The notes under the pieces are model-generated. The model saw nothing but the letters and a program-made list of their open reading frames with translations, ran no database searches and was not told the origin of the DNA. A stretch of 64,000 bases of DNA from Ensifer sp. IC3342 (lineage in GTDB: Bacteria > Pseudomonadota > Alphaproteobacteria > Rhizobiales > Rhizobiaceae). Location: positions 62,001 to 126,000 of the forward strand of contig NZ_JADYVE010000003.1 of assembly GCF_020193655.1 (NCBI RefSeq), given 5' to 3'. Below, in pieces: positions 1-8,619 of the stretch. Numbering within the stretch: position 1 is the first letter of the stretch; the number at the start of each line of letters is the position of its first letter. The position numbers and the translations under genes are program-made.

Positions 1-1277
1 ACGTGCTTATCCTGGCGAGCGGCAATAAGGTGCGGCACATGACCGTTCGCCCGTGGATGGCGGCGCTTGCTACCACCGTTATCGGGGTGTTCAGCATCGG
101 CTACCTAGCAGCCACGACCTATCTGGTTCTGAGAGACGACCTGATCGGCGGCACGATCGCTCGCCAGGCTCGTATGCAGCACGAATACGAGGACCGAATC
201 ACCGCGCTCAGGGCGCAGGTAGACCGGGTGATGAGCCGGCAATTGCTGGACCAGCAGGTCGTCGAGGAAAAGGTCGAGAAACTCCTGCAGCAGCAGTCGG
301 CGTTATGGTCGCGCAGCGACAAGTTCGGTGCCTTGGCGGCAAGTGCCGATACTTCCGAAGACCTCGCTGAGGACGCATCTCCTGTGGTTGACCCCCTCGC
401 TTTCGAAAAGCCGGCGGATGGGAATGGTGGCGTGAAGGCAATTGAAGAAATCATGGGCTTGAAAGGGCAAGCCGGCGCAACGCCGATACGCCTCGGTGCC
501 CTCGCCTACGCACCTCCCCTGCCCGAGAGCAGCGAAAGGGAAACTCTCTCGGATCGAGCGGACCGAATCTTTTCCAAAGTCACGCTTTCGCTCAAGGATG
601 TCGAGCGCGAGCAGATGGCGCGCATGGAGAATCTGACGAGCAGGGCGAACCGGGCAGCCGAAGCGATCAGGACGATTGTCGAACGGACCGGCGTCACCCT
701 GTCGACCGGCGCGACGGAGGCCTCTGCAAACGAGACCGATGGAAATGCGGTCGGTGGGCCGTTCGTTGAACCGCAGGAAGAGGACCCGTTCGGGAAATCG
801 CTCGCCGCACTCGATAGTGCGCTTCTGGAATTGGAGGAAACCCGCGACGCCGCCCGCAAGCTGCCGCTCGTAAGTCCGGCGCCCACCAGCGACGTCACGA
901 GCAATTTCGGCAACCGGCTAGACCCGTTTCTCGGGCGACTGGCGCTCCACGCGGGGATCGATTTTCGGGCACCGATCGGAACGCGGATTCGCTCGGCTGC
1001 CGCGGGGACCGTCACAACGGCCGGGCCGACAGGCGGATACGGCAACATGGTCGAGATTGATCATGGCAACGGCGTCGTAACCCGTTATGCCCACCTGTCG
1101 GTCATTCTCGTCAATGTCGGCGATCATGTGCGAGCGGATGACGTCATCGCCAAGTCTGGAAGCACCGGACGGTCGACGGGTCCGCATCTGCACTATGAAG
1201 TTCGCTTGAACGGCCGCGCCGTCGATCCGGTGCGTTTTCTTCTTGCCGGCACGAAGCTCGCGGGCTTGATGAACTGA
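1..1277 (+). CDS. M23 family metallopeptidase (LytM domain), 5' end cut by window
   Basis: Envelope peptidoglycan hydrolase or a non-catalytic LytM-type regulator of one. Counting from the GTG at position 3, a membrane-spanning segment lies near residues 18-42. A long coiled-coil-like and low-complexity periplasmic stretch follows, then a C-terminal M23 domain from about residue 290. The zinc-site signatures are visible: H316-xxx-D320 (in HAGIDF) and the H395-L-H397 triad (in HLHYEV), so the enzyme is probably active. The reading frame is open from the first base and GTG at 3 has no visible ribosome site, so the true start probably lies before the window. It stands alone, with a separate promoter region before the helicase gene that follows. 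The domain call is firm; the exact substrate is not known. Confidence 0.85.
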   Translation, partial: VLILASGNKVRHMTVRPWMAALATTVIGVFSIGYLAATTYLVLRDDLIGGTIARQARMQHEYEDRITALRAQVDRVMSRQLLDQQVVEEKVEKLLQQQSALWSRSDKFGALAASADTSEDLAEDASPVVDPLAFEKPADGNGGVKAIEEIMGLKGQAGATPIRLGALAYAPPLPESSERETLSDRADRIFSKVTLSLKDVEREQMARMENLTSRANRAAEAIRTIVERTGVTLSTGATEASANETDGNAVGGPFVEPQEEDPFGKSLAALDSALLELEETRDAARKLPLVSPAPTSDVTSNFGNRLDPFLGRLALHAGIDFRAPIGTRIRSAAAGTVTTAGPTGGYGNMVEIDHGNGVVTRYAHLSVILVNVGDHVRADDVIAKSGSTGRSTGPHLHYEVRLNGRAVDPVRFLLAGTKLAGLMN

Positions 1278-1371
1278 CGTTTACGGGCGCCAACATTGTC
1301 TCCTTCCGCTTGACAAGAAATGGGAAGATTCGCACTCGTTTACCTTTCACCGCTTCAACGTGCTGGATTTC

Positions 1372-1399
1372 TTGACTTTCGGCGCCTTTCGGCTTAAGA
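1372..1399 (+). promoter_or_regulatory. candidate promoter for the rhlE-type helicase gene
   Basis: A TTGACT (1372-1377) and a TTAAGA (1394-1399) are separated by 16 bases, which fits an alphaproteobacterial housekeeping promoter (CTTGAC type -35). It lies about 75 bases before the TTG start at 1475. The -10 match is weak, and another TTGACA occurs near 1312 without a good partner. Confidence 0.3.
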
Positions 1400-1474
1400 G
1401 CGCCGCCACGTGGTGGCGCATTTTCCATCGATCGATCAGAGTTCTATTGAACCGGAACGGAAACAGTTTCCCCT

Positions 1475-2983
1475 TTGACCAATTTTGCTGACCTTGGCCT
1501 GAGCCAAAAAGTTCTCTCCGCCGTTACAGATGCGGGCTACGCAACTCCTACACCGATCCAGGCCGGGGCCATCCCGCCGGCGCTGCAGCGCCGTGACATT
1601 CTGGGTATTGCACAGACTGGAACCGGCAAAACGGCGTCCTTCGTTCTGCCGATGTTGACGCTGCTGGAAAAGGGTCGCGCTCGGGCTCGTATGCCGCGCA
1701 CGCTGATCCTCGAACCGACACGCGAGCTTGCGGCCCAGGTCGCGGAGAACTTTGACAAGTACGGCAAGAACCACAAGCTCAACATCGCGCTTTTGATCGG
1801 TGGTGTTTCCTTTGAGGAGCAGGACCGCAAGCTCGAGCGCGGAGCCGATGTGCTGATCTGCACCCCCGGCCGCCTGCTCGACCATTTCGAGCGCGGCAAG
1901 CTGCTGATGACGGGAGTCGAGATCCTCGTGATCGACGAAGCCGACCGCATGCTCGACATGGGCTTCATCCCGGACATCGAACGCATCGCGAAGCTCATTC
2001 CCTTCACGCGTCAGACGCTGTTCTTCTCGGCGACAATGCCACCGGAAATCCAAAAGCTTGCCGACCGCTTCCTGCAGAACCCGGAGCGTGTGGAGGTGGC
2101 CCGTCCCTCCTCTACGGCGAACACCGTGACGCAGCGGTTCGTTGCCTCGCACGCCAAGGACTATGAAAAACGCGCCGTCCTGCGCGATCTGATCCGCTCC
2201 CAGGACGAATTGAAGAACGCAATCATCTTCTGCAACCGCAAGAAGGATGTTGCCGATCTCTTCCGTTCGCTCGATCGCCACGGCTTCTCCGTCGGCGCTC
2301 TGCATGGCGACATGGACCAGCGTTCGCGCATGGCGATGCTTGCCAATTTCAAGGACGGCAATATCAAGCTACTCGTCGCTTCCGACGTTGCTGCGCGCGG
2401 GTTGGATATTCCGGACGTCAGCCACGTCTTCAACTTCGACGTCCCGATTCACGCGGAAGACTATGTTCACCGCATCGGCCGCACCGGTCGCGCGGGTCGC
2501 TCCGGCGCTTCCTTCACACTCGTCACGAAACGCGATACGAAATTCTCCGACGCAATCGAGAAACTGATCGGCCAGAAGGTCGAATGGCTGAACGGCGATC
2601 TTTCCGAGCTTCCGGAACCGATGGAAAGCCATGACACCGGCCGCAAGGATCGTGGCCGCGAACGTCATAAGGACCGCAAAAAAGATGTGGAACGCTCCGG
2701 CAGGGGCCGTTTCGATCATAGATCTGATACCGCCTATGCCGATAGTGCGGCTGAACTTGAACCAGTCGCAGAAAGGGCGGAAGCCGTGAAACCGGAACGC
2801 AATGCAGACAACGGGCGCGGCCACGCCGGCCGTAACGATAGGCCGGGCCGGACACAGAATGCCGCCAACGACGACAATCGCGACCGCCGCAACCGGCATC
2901 GTCGCGATCATGACGACGGTCCGACGCCCGTCGGTTTTGGCGATGAGATCCCGGCTTTCATGCTGATCGCCGGCAAGGCCTGA
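1475..2983 (+). CDS. rhlE: DEAD-box ATP-dependent RNA helicase, RhlE type
   Basis: Unwinds RNA duplexes using ATP, in the cytoplasm; family members act in ribosome assembly, mRNA turnover and cold adaptation. All core motifs are visible: AQTGTGKT at residues 46-53 (Walker A), PTRELA near 81, DEAD at 154-157, SAT near 189 and HRIGRTGR near 335. The two RecA-like domains end near residue 375. A charged C-terminal tail rich in Arg, Asp, Lys and His follows, typical of RNA-binding extensions in RhlE proteins. The start is TTG at 1475; no ATG occurs before the conserved N-terminal Q-motif region, so TTG is the only start that keeps the family's N-terminus. At 502 residues the length is normal for rhizobial RhlE. 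Confidence 0.93.
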   Translation: MTNFADLGLSQKVLSAVTDAGYATPTPIQAGAIPPALQRRDILGIAQTGTGKTASFVLPMLTLLEKGRARARMPRTLILEPTRELAAQVAENFDKYGKNHKLNIALLIGGVSFEEQDRKLERGADVLICTPGRLLDHFERGKLLMTGVEILVIDEADRMLDMGFIPDIERIAKLIPFTRQTLFFSATMPPEIQKLADRFLQNPERVEVARPSSTANTVTQRFVASHAKDYEKRAVLRDLIRSQDELKNAIIFCNRKKDVADLFRSLDRHGFSVGALHGDMDQRSRMAMLANFKDGNIKLLVASDVAARGLDIPDVSHVFNFDVPIHAEDYVHRIGRTGRAGRSGASFTLVTKRDTKFSDAIEKLIGQKVEWLNGDLSELPEPMESHDTGRKDRGRERHKDRKKDVERSGRGRFDHRSDTAYADSAAELEPVAERAEAVKPERNADNGRGHAGRNDRPGRTQNAANDDNRDRRNRHRRDHDDGPTPVGFGDEIPAFMLIAGKA

Positions 2984-2994
2984 CCTTCGGCCCC

Positions 2995-3402
2995 ATGGCT
3001 CTTCCTGGCGTCGATTTTCCCGGTGTTGGTTGCGGCCTCGCGATAATGCGCGACGGCAAGATCCTGCTTTGCCGCCGCCTCAAGGCGCCAGAGGCGGGTC
3101 ACTGGAACATCGTCGGGGGCAAGGTCGACCATATGGAGCGCGCCGAGAATGCGGCGCGCCGGGAGGCGGAAGAGGAAAGCGGCCTTTCGATCCATTCGAC
3201 CCGTTTTCTCTGCATCAGCGAGCAGGTGATCGAAGCCGACCAGCAGCACTGGATTTCGCTCATCTACGCAACGGAAGATTTTTCGGGCGAACCGCGCCTC
3301 ACCGAACCGGACAAGCTCTCCGACATCGGCTGGTTCGACCTCTCCGCCCTGCCCCAGCCGCTGTCGCGTTTCGCCGCGGATGCCGTTCGAGCTCTCGGCT
3401 AG
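2995..3402 (+). CDS. Nudix hydrolase (MutT-like)
   Basis: Hydrolyses a nucleoside diphosphate linked to another moiety; the substrate cannot be told from sequence. A complete Nudix box is present at residues 42-64: G42, E48, then R56-E57, E59-E60 and G63, matching GX5EX7REUXEEXGU. The N-terminal beta strands of the fold (GCGLAIMRDGKILL) and the C-terminal WFDL segment are also visible. The gene starts 12 bases after the helicase stop and may be cotranscribed with it. Its stop overlaps by four bases the stop of the convergent TfoX-N gene. At 135 residues it is a single-domain Nudix protein. Confidence 0.88.
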   Translation: MALPGVDFPGVGCGLAIMRDGKILLCRRLKAPEAGHWNIVGGKVDHMERAENAARREAEEESGLSIHSTRFLCISEQVIEADQQHWISLIYATEDFSGEPRLTEPDKLSDIGWFDLSALPQPLSRFAADAVRALG

Positions 3403-3722
3403 CTGTATTTTCTCGTCCTAAGCGCCGCCGCATAGGCGATCCTCACCCAGCGGGCCATCTCGTCCGGATCGTCGAGTGCCGGATCAGGAATGCTCCAATA
3501 CGGCATCTTCACCAGCTTGCCTTTGCCGTCGTAGGCCCATTGGCGGCAGCCCGCCTCCTCGTATTCCGGTGCTGATTCGGCGTCGCCCTTGAGAAGGATT
3601 TCGCCGTCGACCTCGAGCGCGAAAATGACACCTTCGAAATAGATGCCTTTGCCACCGAACATGCGCCGGATCGTCACCGGTCCCAGCGTTTCGAACATCT
3701 CCTCGATCGCGGCATTGTCCAT
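3399..3722 (-). CDS. TfoX/Sxy N-terminal domain protein
   Basis: A 107-residue stand-alone TfoX N-terminal domain. Recognisable family features are the early MFGGKGIYF segment (residues 21-29), FALEVDGEILLKGD, and the MPYWSIPD segment near residue 73. In gammaproteobacteria full-length TfoX/Sxy controls competence; single N-domain proteins in alphaproteobacteria have no established role. It is the last gene of the minus-strand Cox-type operon, three bases after the MocA/MoeA-like gene, so it is probably cotranscribed. Whether it contributes to molybdenum enzyme maturation is unknown. The family call is good; function is open. Confidence 0.8.
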   Translation of the reverse strand: MDNAAIEEMFETLGPVTIRRMFGGKGIYFEGVIFALEVDGEILLKGDAESAPEYEEAGCRQWAYDGKGKLVKMPYWSIPDPALDDPDEMARWVRIAYAAALRTRKYS

Positions 3723-3725
3723 TCT

Positions 3726-5342
3726 TCACTCCTTCAATACGCCGCCTGCGGCGATGATCGCTTCCGGGGTGTCGAGATCGAGGCGCGCCGCTTCGCCGAG
3801 CTCGACGTCGATGACCGGGAGCCCGCAACGCTCGACAATGTGGCGTGCTCCGACATCACCGACGAGCTGCCTGACCGCGGCGAAGGTCTCTTTCGGCAGA
3901 ATGACCGGATTGCCGCGCTGGCCTTCCGAGACCGCGCGCACGACCGCTTGGCGGCCTTCGTTGTCGAAGACTTCGATCATCTTGCGCAGGTGATGGGCGG
4001 TAATACCCGGCATGTCGGCCAGCATGACGAGAACGCCGCCCGCTTCCGTTCCGAGCGCGGTTACGCCGGCCACCAGCGAAGAGGCCATGCCGGCCGCATA
4101 GTCCGGATTCGAGATAAACTCCACAGGCAGGCCGGTGAGCGCGGCGCGAATATCCGCTTCGCGGTACCCGGTTACCACGACCACCTTTCCGGCGTCGGCG
4201 GCGAGTGCCGTTTCGACCGAGCGGCGGACCAGTGGTACGCCGTCGAACTCGGCCAAGAGCTTGTGACCGCCGTTCGCACCCATCCTGCTTGCCCGACCCG
4301 CAGCCAGGACGACTATCCGTGCCGGACCTGGCGGTGGACTGACGCCTTGCTCCCGCGGCTGCGGCCGCGTCGGGATCTCCTTCAGCAGGCCGCCGACACC
4401 GAGGCCGGTTATATCTTCAGAATTCGGCCATTCGCCGGCCAGCAGGCGTTCGAGTACCCAATCGAATCCGTTCTCCCTGGGGCTGCGTGCGCAACCCGGC
4501 GCCCCGACGACGGGAAGTTCGGCAATTCGACCCAGGACCAAAAGATTACCTGGATCGACCGGCATTCCGACATGCTCGACGACTCCGCCGACGCGCCGGA
4601 TTGCCGCCGGGATCACGTCGTCCGGATCGGCGACCGCCGACGCGCCGAAGATGATGATCAGATCATGGGCAGGCTTGAGATCTGCGATGGCAGCGGCAAC
4701 GGCGTCTTCCGAATGCGCTACGCGACGTTCCGTGACGAGATGGCTTCCGGAGCGCGAGAGCCGGGCAGCGAGAACCGTATTTGTCTTGTCCATGACCTGC
4801 CGCTTGAGCGACGGCAACTCGGTTGCGATCAGCGCCGCGCGGTGCGGCATGAAGGGTTTTACCTCGAAGGCTGCCTCCGCCCGCAACATATTCTCCGCTT
4901 GCTCGACGAAGTGCTCCGGTACCGCCAGCGGAATGATCTTGATCGTCGCCACCATCTCGCCCGTTGCGACCGCCGTGTGATCCGCGAGGCAGGCGAGCGT
5001 GATCGCCGGATCGATCCGGTTCACCCGGTCGACGGCGGCGCGGTTTGCGACGAAAAGACCAGAGACGGTGGCGTGGATGTTCACCCGGCCGGTAGCTGCT
5101 TGTGAAAAGCGCAAGTGGTCGGGAGCGATCGCTGCAGCGATACGCGCCGCCGCCTCGTTTTCGAGCAGATCATCCGCATCGAGCTGCGCGACGATGACCT
5201 CCTCCACACCGGCTTCGGCAAGTGTCACGATGTCCGTCTGGCTCAGCCGGTGACCTTTCGGCAACCGCTGCGCTCCGGCTTTCATTGAGTGCGCAAGAAC
5301 AGCGCCTTCGGCATCGGCGATTTTTACCGGACCGAACTTCAT
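3726..5342 (-). CDS. MoeA-like/MocA-like fusion, molybdenum cofactor nucleotidyltransferase
   Basis: Predicted to modify molybdenum cofactor for insertion into a hydroxylase-type enzyme. Residues 1-300 resemble a molybdopterin-binding domain (MoeA/CinA superfamily), including an IIIFGASAVADPDDVIP segment near 229 and a proline/glycine-rich PVVGAPGCARSP loop. A proline-rich linker near 325-340 leads to a nucleotidyltransferase domain with LAAGRASRMG at 346-355 and lysine 361, the signature of the MocA/MobA family that adds CMP or GMP to the cofactor. The 538-residue two-domain layout is known in alphaproteobacteria. Its start overlaps the end of the XdhC C-terminal gene by four bases, so the two are translationally coupled. 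MocA-type (CMP) activity is inferred from the XdhC/Cox context, not shown. Confidence 0.82.
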   Translation of the reverse strand: MKFGPVKIADAEGAVLAHSMKAGAQRLPKGHRLSQTDIVTLAEAGVEEVIVAQLDADDLLENEAAARIAAAIAPDHLRFSQAATGRVNIHATVSGLFVANRAAVDRVNRIDPAITLACLADHTAVATGEMVATIKIIPLAVPEHFVEQAENMLRAEAAFEVKPFMPHRAALIATELPSLKRQVMDKTNTVLAARLSRSGSHLVTERRVAHSEDAVAAAIADLKPAHDLIIIFGASAVADPDDVIPAAIRRVGGVVEHVGMPVDPGNLLVLGRIAELPVVGAPGCARSPRENGFDWVLERLLAGEWPNSEDITGLGVGGLLKEIPTRPQPREQGVSPPPGPARIVVLAAGRASRMGANGGHKLLAEFDGVPLVRRSVETALAADAGKVVVVTGYREADIRAALTGLPVEFISNPDYAAGMASSLVAGVTALGTEAGGVLVMLADMPGITAHHLRKMIEVFDNEGRQAVVRAVSEGQRGNPVILPKETFAAVRQLVGDVGARHIVERCGLPVIDVELGEAARLDLDTPEAIIAAGGVLKE

Positions 5343-6046
5343 CTTGTACCTCCCGCCTGGCCGCCCGGGTCACGGCGGCGCAGGGATTCGATGATCTCGG
5401 CCAGGACGGCGACGGCGATTTCCGAGGGGCTCGCCGCGCCGATGTCGAGGCCGATCGGGGCTTTGATCCGACCGATGGCCTCGGCGGGCATGCCTGCGTG
5501 TCCCAGTCTTTCGATGCGCGCCGCATGGGTCTTGCGGCTACCGAGCGCGCCTACATAGAAGCATCCCGCTTCCAGGGCCGCCCGGATCGGATAATCGTCG
5601 ATCTTCGGATCATGCGTGAGCGCGGCGACTGCCGTGTAGCGGTCAAGCGGCCTCGAGGGCAGAATGTCTTCCGGCCATTCCGCCAGGAGTTCGACAGCGC
5701 CGAACCGCTCTGCTGTCGCGAACGCCGTGCGCGGATCTATGATCGTCATGTCGAATCCGGCGACCGCCGCCAGTTCGGCAAGCGCCTGGGAGATGTGAAC
5801 GGCACCGATCGCAACGATGCGCGGGGGCGGCAGATGAACATTGATAAAAAGCGATCGTCCTTCCACCGCCGCAATGCCGGCGCGTCCTGAACGCAACGCA
5901 TCGACGATCAGGCTGTCCCATTTCCGTGGAAAGCTCGCGCCTTCCAGAAAGACCTGGCTGGCGCCGTCCGAAAGATCGGTCACGACCACAGCCGCCCGTC
6001 GCGCGGCACGCGCCGCATTGATTGCCTGGAGGGTCGAGCGTTCCAT
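5339..6046 (-). CDS. XdhC family protein, C-terminal Rossmann half
   Basis: XdhC proteins bind molybdenum cofactor, protect it, and hand it to xanthine dehydrogenase-type enzymes after sulfuration. This 235-residue protein carries the C-terminal Rossmann-like domain: GAVHISQAL near residue 82 is the nucleotide-fold glycine loop, YVGALGSRKTH near 166 and IGLDIGAASPSEIAVAV near 197 are strong family signatures. The first 75 residues are less conserved. The N-terminal XdhC/CoxI domain is a separate gene that ends two bases upstream, so the usual single XdhC chain is split here. Operon position suggests the two halves form one complex. Called CoxF/CoxI-like in CO dehydrogenase clusters. Confidence 0.85.
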   Translation of the reverse strand: MERSTLQAINAARAARRAAVVVTDLSDGASQVFLEGASFPRKWDSLIVDALRSGRAGIAAVEGRSLFINVHLPPPRIVAIGAVHISQALAELAAVAGFDMTIIDPRTAFATAERFGAVELLAEWPEDILPSRPLDRYTAVAALTHDPKIDDYPIRAALEAGCFYVGALGSRKTHAARIERLGHAGMPAEAIGRIKAPIGLDIGAASPSEIAVAVLAEIIESLRRRDPGGQAGGTR

Positions 6047-6048
6047 CG

Positions 6049-6381
6049 TTAGCCATCAATTCTTTCGACATAAACCCGAATACGGCCGCCGCAGGAAAGG
6101 CCGACGCGCCATGCAGTCTCGTCGGCGACACCGAATTCGAGGACCTTGGGGGTTCCGGAGTCAATGATCTCCATTGCCTCGGCGATGACGGCGCCTTCGA
6201 CGCATCCGCCGGAGACGGATCCTTGGAAGTTTCCTTCCTCATCGATCACCAGATGGCTGCCGATCGGTCGCGGTGCCGACCCCCAGGTCTCGATGACCGT
6301 CGCAAGCGCCACTTTGCGTCCGTCACTGGACCAGGTTTCGGCGACCTCCAGCGGGTCGAGGATGTTGGGCTCTTTGGACAT
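6049..6381 (-). CDS. XdhC/CoxI family protein, N-terminal domain only
   Basis: A 110-residue protein made of the XdhC_CoxI N-terminal domain alone. The family landmarks are ALATVIETWGSAPRPIG (about residues 25-41), SGGCVEGAV near 57 with its conserved cysteine, and VGLSCGGRIRVYVE near 93 with a second conserved cysteine. The cysteines are candidates for cofactor or sulfur handling. It ends two bases before the gene for the C-terminal half, which argues for coupled synthesis of the two parts. The gene is complete with a normal ATG; nothing suggests that the split is a recent frameshift. Confidence 0.85.
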   Translation of the reverse strand: MSKEPNILDPLEVAETWSSDGRKVALATVIETWGSAPRPIGSHLVIDEEGNFQGSVSGGCVEGAVIAEAMEIIDSGTPKVLEFGVADETAWRVGLSCGGRIRVYVERIDG

Positions 6382-6403
6382 GTTGATACCAGTCGTTTGT
6401 GTC

Positions 6404-7660
6404 TCATGCCGCTCGCGTGTGCAGGAAGCGCCGCGGATCGGCGTCCTGCGCCCCCTGACCGGACAGCGATTTCACCAGTTCGGCCACTGACTCAAGATTG
6501 TGCACCGCCCGGAATTCGTCAACATGCGGCAGCATGGCCCGGACGCCCCGGGCGCGCGCCTCAAAGCCGTCGAAGCGCAGCAGCGGGTTGAGCCAGATCA
6601 GGCGCCGGCAGGAGCGATGCAGGCGATCGATCTCGACTTCGAGTTCTGCCGTGTCATCGCGTTCAAGACCGTCGGTGATCAGGAGGACGATGGCGCCCTG
6701 CCCGAGCACCCGGCGCGACCAACGCCGGTTGAATTCGCGAAGCGTTTCTCCGATGCGGGTGCCTCCAGACCAATCCTTGACCGCCGCCATGCATTCGTCG
6801 AGCGCTTCGTCGGGATCGCGGTTGCGCATCTGGCGGGTGACATTCGTCAGCCGCGTCCCGAAAAGAAACGTGTGAACACGTTGCCGCTGTTCCGTCAGCG
6901 CATGCAGAAAATGCAGGAAAATCCGCGTGTACTGGCTCATCGATCCGGAAATATCGGCAAGCACGACGAGCGGCGGATGAACGAGCCGCGGTTCGCGAAA
7001 GCGTGGCAGAATCAATTCGCCGCCAAAGCGCATCGCATCGCGCATGGTCGCGCGTGGATCGATCCGTGCCGGCCGATGGGCGGAGCGAAAGCGTCGGGTC
7101 CGCACACGATCCAGCGGCAACATCAGCAATGACAAGGCCCTCCTGGCGTCGGCGATCTCCGCTGCGGTCATCTGCGCGAAATCCGCCTTGCGGAAAAGCT
7201 CGCGACCCGAGACCGTGTAGCGGGCATCCACCTCGATTTCCGGTTCGCCGTGCGGCGAACGGGAATCGTCCCTTCCTGCGAGCAGTGCCTCACGGAGTCG
7301 CTCCTCGCCGGCGCGCCTGCTCCGATCTTCACCCTGCCGCTCCGGCGCAGTCGGCGACAGAAGCGCGATCATCTTCTGGACGAGGTCGCGCGAGCGCCAG
7401 AACAGGTTGAACGCTTCGTCGAATAGAACCTGGTCTTCATGACGCTTGATGAAGGTGCATTGCAGGGCGGCGTAGAACTCACTGCGGGAACCGATCCCGA
7501 TCAAAGTAACGGCGTTGATGGCGTCGGCAACGGCCGCCGGGCCGATTCTCATTCCCGCCCTTCGAAGCGCGCGGGCAAAGAAGACGATGTTGTCGGCAAG
7601 TTTGCCATCGCTGAGCGCGATCGGAGAAACTGCCGTGCGATCTACCTGCTCGTCCACCAT
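6404..7660 (-). CDS. VWA domain protein, CoxE-like
   Basis: CoxE-type proteins work with a MoxR AAA+ ATPase to install or activate the metal site of CO dehydrogenase-like molybdenum hydroxylases. The 418-residue chain has an alpha-helical N-terminal part with a basic, low-complexity stretch near residues 108-140, and a C-terminal von Willebrand A domain. The metal-ion-dependent adhesion site is intact: D236-I-S-G-S240, T301 in GGTRIG and D330 in LLITDG. It starts five bases after the MoxR stop, so the pair is an obvious functional unit. The true partner enzyme is not encoded in this window. Confidence 0.87.
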   Translation of the reverse strand: MVDEQVDRTAVSPIALSDGKLADNIVFFARALRRAGMRIGPAAVADAINAVTLIGIGSRSEFYAALQCTFIKRHEDQVLFDEAFNLFWRSRDLVQKMIALLSPTAPERQGEDRSRRAGEERLREALLAGRDDSRSPHGEPEIEVDARYTVSGRELFRKADFAQMTAAEIADARRALSLLMLPLDRVRTRRFRSAHRPARIDPRATMRDAMRFGGELILPRFREPRLVHPPLVVLADISGSMSQYTRIFLHFLHALTEQRQRVHTFLFGTRLTNVTRQMRNRDPDEALDECMAAVKDWSGGTRIGETLREFNRRWSRRVLGQGAIVLLITDGLERDDTAELEVEIDRLHRSCRRLIWLNPLLRFDGFEARARGVRAMLPHVDEFRAVHNLESVAELVKSLSGQGAQDADPRRFLHTRAA

Positions 7661-7665
7661 GACGG

Positions 7666-8595
7666 TCAGCCCTGCGCCAGGAGTTCGGCCTTGACCTCGG
7701 CAAGCAGCTTGCGCCCCTCCGCGCCCTCGATCCGGGCGATATCGTCCTGGTATTTGAGCAACGTGCCGAGCGTGTCGGCGATCGTTTCGGGATCAAGCGC
7801 TAACCGGTCGAGTTCGGTGAGCGCCGTCGCCCAGTCGATCGTTTCCGCCACGCCGGGGTTCTTGAAAAGATCGATCGCCCGCAGTCTTTGGACATAGACG
7901 ACGATTTCCCGCGATAGAGCTGCGTTGCAGCCGGGCACCTTGCGCCGGATGATCTCCAGCTCCTGCGCCGCGTTCGGATAGTCGACCCAGTGATAAAGGC
8001 AGCGTCGCTTCAGGGCGTCATGAATTTCGCGGGTGCGGTTGGTCGTGATGATGACGATCGGTGGCTCGTCCGCCCGGATCGTCCCGAGTTCGGGGATGGT
8101 GACCTGAAAATCGGAAAGCACTTCCAGAAGAAAAGCCTCGAAAGCTTCGTCGGTGCGGTCGAGTTCGTCGATCAGGAATACCGGAGCCCGACCCGTGCCG
8201 GCGGATATCGCCTGAAGCACCGGACGCCGGATGAGAAACCGTTCGGAGAAGATGTCGCCTTCGATCCTTTGGCGGTCGACCATGCCGGCCGCCTCCGAAA
8301 GGCGTATCTCCAGCATCTGCGCCGGGTAGTTCCATTCATAAACGGCAGAGGAGACGTCGAGCCCTTCGTAACATTGCAGCCGGATCAGGGGGCGATCGAG
8401 CGAACGCGCAAGCACTTTGGCGATCTCGGTCTTGCCGACGCCCGCCTCGCCCTCCAGAAACAGCGGGCGTTTCATTTTCAGGGCCAGAAAAAGCACGGTC
8501 GCAAGCTGAGTTCCGGCGAGGTAATTCTGCGCCTCCAGCATTGCCAGGGTCTCATCGATGGATTGCGGCAGCTTTCCCGTCTCGTGCTTCGCCAT
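7666..8595 (-). CDS. MoxR family AAA+ ATPase, CoxD-like
   Basis: A 309-residue AAA+ chaperone ATPase. Walker A is GEAGVGKT at residues 49-56, Walker B with its DE pair is FLIDELD at about 140-146, and the sensor region IVIITTNRTREIHDAL follows near 186. In Oligotropha the homologue CoxD works in building the CuSMoO2 centre of CO dehydrogenase; MoxR members generally pair with VWA proteins, as here. The gene lies 24 bases downstream of the flavin reductase gene and five bases before the CoxE-like gene. CoxD versus other MoxR subfamilies is judged from context plus similarity by eye. Confidence 0.87.
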   Translation of the reverse strand: MAKHETGKLPQSIDETLAMLEAQNYLAGTQLATVLFLALKMKRPLFLEGEAGVGKTEIAKVLARSLDRPLIRLQCYEGLDVSSAVYEWNYPAQMLEIRLSEAAGMVDRQRIEGDIFSERFLIRRPVLQAISAGTGRAPVFLIDELDRTDEAFEAFLLEVLSDFQVTIPELGTIRADEPPIVIITTNRTREIHDALKRRCLYHWVDYPNAAQELEIIRRKVPGCNAALSREIVVYVQRLRAIDLFKNPGVAETIDWATALTELDRLALDPETIADTLGTLLKYQDDIARIEGAEGRKLLAEVKAELLAQG

Positions 8596-8619
8596 GTTTC
8601 CTCCGTGGCCGGAGAAAAC

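Noticed and set aside
3840..5105. 421-codon plus-strand open frame inside the MocA/MoeA-like gene
   Set aside because: Antisense shadow; the minus-strand gene has clear nucleotidyltransferase motifs.
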